A DNA stretch of 7,642 bases from Chloroflexota bacterium (GTDB lineage Bacteria > Chloroflexota > UBA6077 > CF-72). Positions within the stretch are counted from its first letter, which is position 1; each line of letters opens with the position of its first letter. The DNA lies in the NCBI GenBank assembly GCA_019242065.1, contig JAFAWJ010000534.1, positions 1-7,642 on the forward strand, given 5' to 3'. The notes under the pieces are model-generated. The model did not search any database. It had not been told where the DNA came from and was given only the letters and a program-made list of their open reading frames with translations. Made by a program: the position numbers and the translations under genes. Positions 1 through 5,169 of this stretch are shown here, in pieces.

Positions 1-2543
1 TGGAGCGAGGTTCGATTGTCAACAATCCGCGGCGCATTCCCCAGGTTGCGATTTGCACCCGTTTGGTAAATCCCAGCTTGTTCAATATGTGGGCCACGTG
101 GGCTTCGGCGGTCTTGTTCGTGACAACTAGCTCCGTGGCAATCTCGCGATTGCTCAATCCGCGGGTGACCAGGATCGCCACTTCCCGCTCGCGCTGAGAC
201 AGCGCATTGGGGGTCCGAGCGCGCCGCTGGTGTTTCGGCTGGCCGCCCAGCCTCGAACGCGAGAATCAACTGCCGGGCGTCCACCAGTGTGGTCTCGAGC
301 GTGATGGACGGAGCCGCCGCCCACGTATCCCCGTAAACACGATGTCCGAGCCGCTGCCTCGCGATTTGCAAGTGATGCCCCATACGCGCCTGCTCGTCTG
401 GAAAAGGGACGGCGCGCAGCGTGGTTCTCAGTTGCTCGGCGGCCGCCGCCATACGCACGCATGCTTTCGGCTGCCACTCAACCAGCAACGCGGCGACCGC
501 TTCGAGCAGGCGGGCAAGCCGGATTTTGCTTCCAAACGATTCCGCAAGATCGAGTGCGTCACGAAGCAGGCCCGCGGCGAGGGTGCGGTCTCCGCACCGG
601 ATGGCAATCGTGCTGCGCACGATTATGGATTCCAGAACGCCCACCTGGTCGTCGTTCGCTTGCTGCGCGTCGACCGCCCCGGCCAGGAGCTCGACGGCTC
701 GGTGGAGGTCGCCTTCCCGCTCGGCGAGGCGTGCCTGCGTCGTGAGGAAGCGTGCACTCATGAATGGTGATCGCTCGGGCGTGGCCAGGTCGGTCACGGC
801 GCGCAAAAGTTCGGCGGCCCGCGGCGTGTCACCCAACTCCAGGCAAGTCAGGACCAGGTCTGACATGACGACGACGACGGCCTGCCAGGGATTGCCGAGG
901 CCAACAAGACGGTCAAGTGAGCGTTCCAGCAATTCCATCGCTTTCGACAGGTCGCCGCGCTGATGTGCGAGCCTCCCTAGCCGACTCTCGGTGAACATTT
1001 CGGCGTAGTCGTCGTTCGAAGCCCGCGCGAGGTCGAGCGCGCGAGTCAGGAGTGCTTCGGCGCCAGAAAAATCCCCCTGGTTGAAGGCCATGATCCCGGC
1101 GGCCGTGCCGATTTGCGCCATTTCCGGAGTGGAACAGACACTGGTGCCACAGTCCAGCACGGCGCTCGCCCACGAGCGAGACTCGCTGAAGTTTCCGTGA
1201 AAGAAACACGAGCTGGTGACAGCTACCGCCAGACGGGCCGCCGCGTCGCCTTGCGCGGTGTCGATCGTCCAGCGCAGCGCCGAACGCACATTATCCATAT
1301 CTGGCTCCAGACGTTTCGCTAGCTCCGCGTCCAACGCCAGACCCAGGCGAGACTCAATAGCGACCTCCCCGACGAGAGTGAGGCACCAGTCGCGATGCCG
1401 CTCGCGGACCAGCATCACCTCGCCGGCGTCCTCGAGGCGGGCCCAGCAATACTGGCGGACCATTTCGAGAAGGTGGAAGCGCGTGTGCTCGTGTTGTTTG
1501 ACGCTAACCAGCAACGACTGCGCTGCCAATCGATCGAGGAGGTCGTCGATCCAGCCGGCGCAGAGGTCCACATCCGAGCACACCGACGTCGCGGCGTCGC
1601 GTGTAAACCCACCCTGGAAGATCGCCAGGCGTCGCAACAGGGTTTGTTCAGACGCCGTGAGCAGTTGGTAGCTCCACTCGATCGTCGCCCCCAACGTCTG
1701 TTGGCGCGCCGGTACGGACCGAGCTCCTCGTGTGAGCAGACGCAGCGGGTCGTCAAGTCGGACCGCAATCTCAGCTGGGCTCATCGTGGTCGTACGAGCC
1801 GCGGCGAGCTCGATGGCGAGCGGTAGGCCGTCAACAAGCGTACAGATGCGGGCGACGCTCGCCGCCGCCTGCGGTGTCAACTCGAATGCCGGCTCAATCG
1901 CTCGAGCGCGGTCCACAAACAAGTCAATCGCTTCATTTTCGAGGCATGCCGCGGTTGGCCCGCGAACACTCGCTGCGGGAAACGGCGGCACGAGATAGAC
2001 CTTCTCGCCGACAGCACCCAGTGCCTCGCGGCTCGTAGCGAGGATCGACAGATTCGGGCAGGTCTGCAATAGGCTGGCCGCCGCCTCGGCGCAGGCCGCC
2101 ACGACATGCTCGCAGTTGTCCAGGACAAGAAGAAGCTGTCGAGCGCGCAACGCGGCGCGAAGCGTTTCCAGAGGACTTGCGCCAGGCCGCTCGCGCACGC
2201 CCAGGGTGCGCGCCAGCTCCAGGGTGACCTCAGATGGATCGGTGACCCTGGCCAGTTCGACGAGCCACGCGCCGTGCGCGTAGCGTTCTCGGGCGGCTGC
2301 AGCAGCGCGGAGTGCGAGGCGGGTCTTACCAACACCGCCAACGCCGACAAGAGTCAATAAGGGGGCCGTCTGCAACACATCGGCGATTGTCGCGAGCTGA
2401 TCTCGGCGTCCGACGAAGGTTGTCAGCTCGCGCGGAAGATTCCCTCCGCGATCTGGTGGTGGTGCGGGCAATCGTGGGCGGAACTCGCGAAGGCGACGCG
2501 AGGAGCGAGATCCTGGGCGTCGGCGCGGCGACAGGCTGCTCAC
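1..2543 (-). CDS. LuxR-family ATPase (NB-ARC/STAND-type) transcriptional regulator, partial, frameshifted near its C-terminus
   Basis: A large signal-transduction ATPase that probably binds DNA through a C-terminal LuxR helix-turn-helix; the ligand and targets are unknown. From the GTG at 2543 (GGAG about 11 bases upstream) the frame is open without a stop. Residues 38-60 hold the family's NLPRELTTFVGRRDQL lead-in. Walker A (GVGGVGKT) is at about 67-74, Walker B (LLLVLD) at 137-142, LATSREAL near 168 and GLPLAIELA near 239. Residues about 450-740 are Ala/Leu-rich helical repeats resembling TPRs. The helix-turn-helix (LSQREREVAILVTRGLSNREIA...) is read only after a +1 shift at the C5 run 209-213. 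The corrected protein is about 847 residues at the window edge, a usual family length. No in-frame ATG exists upstream of the ATPase, and the frame is open back to 2801, so the start is uncertain. It is divergent from the DUF1269 gene. Family assignment is firm; intactness is not. Confidence 0.88.
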   Translation of the reverse strand, partial: MSSLSPRRRPGSRSSRRLREFRPRLPAPPPDRGGNLPRELTTFVGRRDQLATIADVLQTAPLLTLVGVGGVGKTRLALRAAAAARERYAHGAWLVELARVTDPSEVTLELARTLGVRERPGASPLETLRAALRARQLLLVLDNCEHVVAACAEAAASLLQTCPNLSILATSREALGAVGEKVYLVPPFPAASVRGPTAACLENEAIDLFVDRARAIEPAFELTPQAAASVARICTLVDGLPLAIELAAARTTTMSPAEIAVRLDDPLRLLTRGARSVPARQQTLGATIEWSYQLLTASEQTLLRRLAIFQGGFTRDAATSVCSDVDLCAGWIDDLLDRLAAQSLLVSVKQHEHTRFHLLEMVRQYCWARLEDAGEVMLVRERHRDWCLTLVGEVAIESRLGLALDAELAKRLEPDMDNVRSALRWTIDTAQGDAAARLAVAVTSSCFFHGNFSESRSWASAVLDCGTSVCSTPEMAQIGTAAGIMAFNQGDFSGAEALLTRALDLARASNDDYAEMFTESRLGRLAHQRGDLSKAMELLERSLDRLVGLGNPWQAVVVVMSDLVLTCLELGDTPRAAELLRAVTDLATPERSPFMSARFLTTQARLAEREGDLHRAVELLAGAVDAQQANDDQVGVLESIIVRSTIAIRCGDRTLAAGLLRDALDLAESFGSKIRLARLLEAVAALLVEWQPKACVRMAAAAEQLRTTLRAVPFPDEQARMGHHLQIARQRLGHRVYGDTWAAAPSITLETTLVDARQLILAFEAGRPAETPAARSDPQCAVSARAGSGDPGHPRIEQSRDCHGASCHEQDRRSPRGPHIEQAGIYQTGANRNLGNAPRIVDNRTSL
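209..213 (-). other. Frameshift site (C5 run) in the LuxR regulator
   Basis: On the coding strand the ATPase frame reads TCG GAC CCC and then has one surplus C before AAT GCG CTG. Removing that C gives SDPNALSQREREV, the normal lead-in to a LuxR helix-turn-helix. Without the correction the ATPase frame continues as unrelated sequence (SDPQCAVSARAG) and stays open to the window edge. The site could be a real mutation, a homopolymer error in the assembly, or, less likely, a CCC-C programmed +1 slip. Confidence 0.8.
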
Positions 2544-2560
2544 CGCCCGGGCAGCTCCGT

Positions 2561-2572
2561 GCAGGCAGGCAG
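2561..2572. repeat. Tetranucleotide repeat (GCAG)x3
   Basis: Three perfect GCAG units lie 18-30 bases upstream of the predicted GTG start of the LuxR regulator, between its possible ribosome binding site and any promoter. A second tetranucleotide repeat of three units lies about 34 bases further upstream. Three units are few, so slippage is possible but unproven. Confidence 0.5.
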
Positions 2573-2605
2573 GCGAGGCTCGATCGACGCCTGGTGGATC
2601 GTGTT

Positions 2606-2617
2606 TTGCTTGCTTGC
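2606..2617. repeat. Tetranucleotide repeat (TTGC)x3
   Basis: Three perfect TTGC units lie in the leader of the LuxR regulator. If that gene starts further upstream, they would encode part of the run QASKQAK. The count is low enough to be chance. Confidence 0.45.
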
Positions 2618-2743
2618 TCGCCTGGATGAATTGGGCACGCAGGCGGCGGCGGACATTTTCGGTATGCACGAGTGTTGCAGAGTCGACGGCAAAAGTACAC
2701 TTGCTCAGATCTCGGCCGCACAGCCCGCCACGGGCGAGCTCAC

Positions 2744-2763
2744 GATTGGTGTTCTGCCTAATG
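2744..2763 (+). promoter_or_regulatory. Operator-like dyad A upstream of the DUF1269 gene
   Basis: The site reads GATTGGTGTTCTGCCTAATG, with half-sites ATTGG and CTAAT around an eight-base centre. It ends 27 bases before the GTG start of the DUF1269 gene and is about 200 bases upstream of the divergent LuxR start. Bases 2745-2763 match the site upstream of the response regulator (4068-4086, reverse strand) at 17 of 19 positions, with the same orientation relative to the downstream gene. Size and symmetry suit a dimeric helix-turn-helix regulator; which regulator binds is inference. Confidence 0.6.
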
Positions 2764-2767
2764 GCAC

Positions 2768-2781
2768 CCTGCGGGCGCAGG
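2768..2781. promoter_or_regulatory. Small GC dyad next to the DUF1269 start
   Basis: CCTGCG-GG-CGCAGG is a perfect six-base inverted repeat with a two-base centre, ending nine bases before the GTG at 2791. It could be an operator or could fold over the start region in RNA. It also covers the only weak ribosome-binding sequence (GCAGG). No second copy was found. Confidence 0.3.
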
Positions 2782-2790
2782 CCTAGGCTG

Positions 2791-3246
2791 GTGTTAGTGA
2801 ATCAACTCGTGGTACTGGCCTTCGTGGACGAGCATCGAGCCGCCGAAGTCCTTGCGATGCTGCGGCGTCTGGATGCAGGCTGTGCGTTGGAAGAGGAACA
2901 CGCGGTTTGCGTGGTCAGAGCCACGGACTGGAACGTAACCCTCACGCACGCGACCCACCTTGGCAGACGCGACGAGAGGCCTCGACAATTCTGGCGGGGT
3001 CTGGTGGCCAGTCTCATACTCGCACCTGGCACGGCGGACTGTCGGGGTAGTCCACGGGACTATGGCATTGGCCCGGAGTTTGAAGGCGAGCTGCGCGCGG
3101 CGCTGCCGCCCGGCAGCTCGGCGGTCTTTCTGCTGGTGCCCCCGCTGACGGTCCGGCACATCCTGCCGGACCTTCACCGCTGTGGCGGGACGCTGCTGCA
3201 TACGGCGATTGACGTCTGTGACTGGGACACTTCAAACGCGGTCTAA
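2791..3246 (+). CDS. DUF1269 family protein with a degenerate membrane segment
   Basis: A 151-residue protein of the DUF1269 family (PF06897), whose function is unknown and which is usually described as membrane-associated. Family signatures are the opening QLVVLAFVDEHRAAEVLAMLRRL (residues 5-27), the acidic EEEHAVCVVRA strand (34-44), QFWRGLVASLILAP (66-79), RDYGIGPEFEGEL (89-101), PPGSSAVFLLV (106-116) and CGGTLLHTAID (131-141). The usual long glycine-rich hydrophobic hairpin before the YGI motif is shortened and polar here (PGTADCRGSPRD, 79-90), so membrane insertion is doubtful. GTG at 2791 fits the family's N-terminus; the frame is open further upstream, but that part has no family similarity. 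An alternative start is GTG 2797. An operator-like dyad ends 27 bases upstream, and the gene converges on the response regulator. Confidence 0.78.
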   Translation: MLVNQLVVLAFVDEHRAAEVLAMLRRLDAGCALEEEHAVCVVRATDWNVTLTHATHLGRRDERPRQFWRGLVASLILAPGTADCRGSPRDYGIGPEFEGELRAALPPGSSAVFLLVPPLTVRHILPDLHRCGGTLLHTAIDVCDWDTSNAV

Positions 3247-3261
3247 CTCAGTACGGTACCT

Positions 3262-3274
3262 GGCTTCGGCCTTT
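3262..3274 (+). terminator. Weak UUCG-loop terminator candidate
   Basis: GGC-TTCG-GCC followed by TTT lies 15 bases after the DUF1269 stop. The UUCG tetraloop is stabilising but the stem has only three pairs. A second small inverted repeat, ACGTT-GGGAG-AACGT (3293-3307), lies between the two convergent stop codons and could serve either strand. Confidence 0.3.
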
Positions 3275-3306
3275 CTAGCGCGACCCTCGCTGACGTTGGG
3301 AGAACG

Positions 3307-3957
3307 TTATGCGGCGCTTTTGCCGCGTCTCACATAGCCAAGCTCCACCGCGCGTACGGCCGCTTCGGTGCGATCCTGCACCTCGAGCTTGTCAAGGATA
3401 TGCTCGATGTGAATCTTCACCGTGTGCGGCGTAATTACGAGCTCTTCGCCAATCTGTCGATTGGTGCGACCGCGTGCTACGCACGCCAGCACCTGTATCT
3501 CACGCGGCGAAAGTCGCGCGCCGGCGCGGTCCGCGTCGATCGGCGCCGGGCATTCGCCGGACAGCGCGAGCCGGACGGCCGAACGGAGTTCGAAGAGGCT
3601 CGCTGCTTTGAGCAGATACCCGGCCGCGCCCGCGGCGTGAGCTTCGCAGACGAAACCTCGGGCTTCAGATCCGCCGAGCAGCAAAGTCTTCGTCCTCGGG
3701 CAGGTTCGCCGCAAATAATCCAGTGTTTGCACGCCATCGAAGCCAGGCAACTCGACATCCAACACCAGCAAGTCAGCCCCAAGGCGCTGCACAGCGCCCA
3801 CCGCCTCACGCATGTCACACGCTTCGCCGACAATTGCCAGGTGCGCGTCTGTCTCGAGGGCGGCTCGCAGGCCAGCACGCATCAGGTCGACGCTATCCGC
3901 CAAAACGACTCGGGAGCAGGGACGCGGTTGTCCGTTGTTGGCGCTTGCCCATCGCAT
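3307..3957 (-). CDS. NarL/FixJ-family response regulator with an atypical receiver
   Basis: A two-component response regulator of about 216 residues: an N-terminal receiver (about 15-130) and a C-terminal LuxR/GerE helix-turn-helix (148-213, LSPREIQVLACVARGRTNRQIGEEL...KIHIEHILDKL). The likely phosphoacceptor Asp67 (LLVLDVELPGFDG) and the conserved Lys117 (GYLLK) are present. The usual acidic pair is Asp21-Ser22 instead of Asp-Asp, and the Thr/Ser switch position is Gly95 (LLLGGSE), so phosphorylation or its read-out may be altered. No histidine kinase is adjacent. I prefer the ATG at 3957 because it gives normal receiver spacing. The frame extends to ATG 4032, but those 25 residues are Arg/Ser/Cys-rich and lack coding-like base composition. 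No clear ribosome binding site marks either start. A paired dyad lies upstream at 4068-4087. Confidence 0.9.
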   Translation of the reverse strand: MRWASANNGQPRPCSRVVLADSVDLMRAGLRAALETDAHLAIVGEACDMREAVGAVQRLGADLLVLDVELPGFDGVQTLDYLRRTCPRTKTLLLGGSEARGFVCEAHAAGAAGYLLKAASLFELRSAVRLALSGECPAPIDADRAGARLSPREIQVLACVARGRTNRQIGEELVITPHTVKIHIEHILDKLEVQDRTEAAVRAVELGYVRRGKSAA

Positions 3958-4067
3958 GCCTGGCCGCATCGAGCACGAGCATGAGCGTCGCGCGGCGTGT
4001 CGAAGCATGGTGACATCGGATTGAAGGCTCATCTACGCCGAACACTACCGTCGGACTCGCCCTGCGA

Positions 4068-4087
4068 CATTGGGCAAAACACCAATG
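4068..4087 (-). promoter_or_regulatory. Operator-like dyad B upstream of the response regulator
   Basis: On the coding strand the site reads CATTGGTGTTTTGCCCAATG, a perfect six-base inverted repeat (CATTGG/CCAATG) around eight bases. Its 19-base core differs from the dyad upstream of the DUF1269 gene at only two pyrimidine positions. It lies 35 bases before ATG 4032, or 110 bases before ATG 3957. Because NarL-type regulators often bind dyads of about this size, autoregulation is possible, but this is inference. Confidence 0.6.
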
Positions 4088-4240
4088 GCGGCGCGCCGTG
4101 AGTCGGCGGCGAGCAGTTTCCGAGCCGCGCACCCGAAGGGAGCAAGAGTGTGCGGACCACGCCAGACCGCGTCACCGTTCCCCGAATCCTGGCCCCTTGC
4201 CAACTTAAGCGGTCACGCGGATTGAGCTGCACACTAGAGA

Positions 4241-4260
4241 CATTAGTGAATTCACCAATG
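4241..4260 (-). promoter_or_regulatory. Operator-like dyad C, divergent third copy
   Basis: On the minus strand the site reads CATTGGTGAATTCACTAATG, a palindrome with nine of ten base pairs matching. It shares ATTGGTG and the YAATG half-site with the other two dyads but has a different centre (15 of 20 matches to the 4068 site, 14 of 20 to the 2744 site). It lies 153 bases from dyad B, so looping between the two is conceivable. Confidence 0.45.
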
Positions 4261-4587
4261 CGCCGCTGCATCTTGATCGCAAGCTGGCCACGTCAGCTGG
4301 GCCTGAGATTCTGATGAGGAATCGAGGCGCTGGCGTCCACGCCATCTCGATCTCGACAGATGACATTGACGCCAGGTGATTGCCCAGCCACTTGACTAAC
4401 GCGTCGGCCGACGGGTCCTCAAGGAGGTCGATGACGTGATGTGAGCGAGCGTCGATCAAGATGGTTCCGTAACGACGCCCGCGGCGGAACGCGAACTCGT
4501 CAACCCCAAGCTCACAAGGGTGTCGACCGGCGGCTCCGCGAACGCACGCACCAGGCCCAACAGCGTCTTACGACTGATCGGTTTCTT

Positions 4588-4590
4588 CTA
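4588..4590 (-). other. In-frame TAG in the transposase
   Basis: A nonsense codon at a position where the family usually has Leu (RRL before the PISRxTLL motif). A single T-to-A change from TTG would explain it. It is a substitution, so unlike the indels it is not a homopolymer artefact. Confidence 0.75.
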
Positions 4591-4621
4591 GCGTCGGCAG
4601 AGGCGACTCCCAGGTCGTCCG

Positions 4622-4652
4622 CCGATCTCGAGTCCAATGAACTCGAGATCGG
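4622..4652. repeat. Perfect 12-base inverted repeat
   Basis: CCGATCTCGAGT and ACTCGAGATCGG flank a seven-base loop (CCAATGA). The repeat lies inside the transposase remnant, over the codons for LPSDLEFIGLEIGG, and ends about 30 bases upstream of the TAG in the direction of transcription. Each arm contains CTCGAG. It could be a chance result of codon choice or a stable mRNA hairpin. Confidence 0.8.
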
Positions 4653-5126
4653 AGGGCAATCGTCGTGTACGCCGACCGTACCACTCCACCCGCGCCGGCA
4701 CCTGCTCGACAAAGGTTTTGCGGGCACAAGTTGGCTCATGGCAGCGAAAACGACGCACTCTGAAATGAACGACGCTTTGCCGGTCGGCTAGAGGCAGGTC
4801 GGCGATGCTGCGCACGTAGTTACTGTGGAACGACTCGGACCAGACGGCACAGGCCGTGCAGGAGGCGCCTGCAGCCGACGGGCGGACAAACAGGTGCACG
4901 ACTTCCCCGCAGAGTTGTACGTGCTCGAGAACGAGCCCGGCGCCGGTTGGCAGCAACTCCTGCAGACGCACTGTCCACTCTTTGGGTGGCCCAGCGAATC
5001 GCCACGCTGGGTCGAATTGCCGGAAGCATGCCGGGCCGTGCAAGCTCGATGTCAAGATTCGACGCCGCAGGCGAGCCGCACGCTCGTTGCACCTCGTCTG
5101 CACGGAAAGTGGGCCAGAGCCAGGCA

Positions 5127-5144
5127 AGGCCGCCGACACGGCCT
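5127..5144 (-). terminator. Terminator-like hairpin after the MFS gene
   Basis: AGGCCG-CCGACA-CGGCCT is a perfect six-base stem with a six-base loop, 25 bases downstream of the MFS stop codon. It lacks a T-tract on the minus strand, so it could be a weak intrinsic terminator or only a stable 3' end. It lies just outside the candidate IS end at 5121. Confidence 0.35.
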
Positions 5145-5169
5145 GACGTCTATCAGCGTACGCGCAGCG

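Larger units (their letters stand above)
2544..2790. promoter_or_regulatory. Divergent intergenic region between the LuxR regulator and the DUF1269 gene
   Basis: This 247-base region separates two divergent genes and must hold both promoters. It contains the 19-base dyad at 2745-2763, a 14-base dyad at 2768-2781, a small GC hairpin (GCCCG-CCA-CGGGC, 2723-2735) and two tetranucleotide repeats (2561-2572 and 2606-2617). A loose promoter match for the plus strand is TTGCAG then TACACT around 2675-2700, with a short 15-base spacer. I see no convincing promoter for the minus strand. The LuxR frame is open as far as 2801, so part of this region may be coding if that gene starts further upstream. 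Confidence 0.5.
4033..4329. other. Intergenic region upstream of the response regulator
   Basis: I recognise no gene here. An 80-codon minus-strand frame (4029-4271) resembles nothing I know, and I treat it as chance. The notable contents are the two operator-like dyads at 4068-4087 and 4241-4260. I found no convincing ISL3 sequence in this stretch; a weak resemblance of GQLAIKMQRR (about 4290-4260, minus) to an ISL3 C-terminal motif is not reliable. Confidence 0.5.
4330..4971 (-). pseudogene. ISL3-family transposase remnant
   Basis: A decayed DDE transposase of the ISL3 family. From GTG 4971 (AAAGAG just upstream) the start VRLQELLPTGAGLVLEHVQL is typical of the family. A zinc finger follows with Cys38, Cys41, Cys77 and Cys82, and the conserved blocks IADLPLADRQSVVHFRVRRFRC and FIGLEIGGRPGSRLCRR. 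A TAG at 4590-4588 replaces the expected Leu; the same frame continues as KKPISRKTLLGLVRAF. An apparent one-base deletion near 4505 shifts to the frame of LGVDEFAFRRGRRYGTILID, which holds the first catalytic Asp, then DLLEDPSADALVKWLGNH. A second apparent deletion near 4375 leads to PGVNVICRDRDG. Similarity stops near 4330. The remaining catalytic residues and the C-terminal half are missing, so it cannot act on its own. Confidence 0.88.
4330..5121 (-). mobile_element. ISL3-family insertion sequence, one-ended remnant
   Basis: The transposase remnant plus about 150 bases of leader. On the minus strand the leader begins at 5121 with GGCTCTGGCCCACTTTCCGT. As I remember them, ISL3-family ends of the IS1207 type also begin GGCTCT and carry GTGCA at the same distance, so 5121 is a plausible outer end. 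I found no matching inverted end near 4030-4330 and no eight-base target duplication, which fits loss of the other end by deletion. Confidence 0.55.

Noticed and set aside
209..213. Programmed +1 frameshifting as the main explanation for the LuxR break
   Set aside because: No stop codon, rare codon or pause element sits at the slip site, so a simple indel is more likely. Kept only as an alternative.
207..963. Several long plus-strand frames over the LuxR regulator
   Set aside because: They are antisense to a continuous minus-strand frame with clear ATPase motifs and show no protein-like features.
2614..2790. Upstream extension of the DUF1269 frame to an ATG near 2614
   Set aside because: The extra 59 residues are Arg/Ser-rich without family similarity and would run through the dyads; GTG 2791 fits the family start.
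4026..4048. GGCTCATCTACGCC as the second ISL3 end
   Set aside because: Only the first five bases match the candidate end at 5121, and no eight-base target duplication is present.
4089..4098. Palindrome CGGCGCGCCG
   Set aside because: A short GC palindrome of this kind is expected by chance in such GC-rich DNA, and no second copy or positional meaning was found.
4029..4271. An 80-codon minus-strand frame, once considered the transposase C-terminus
   Set aside because: Only a short weak resemblance (GQLAIKMQRR) to an ISL3 C-terminal motif, while the rest matches nothing. Too weak to extend the IS remnant.
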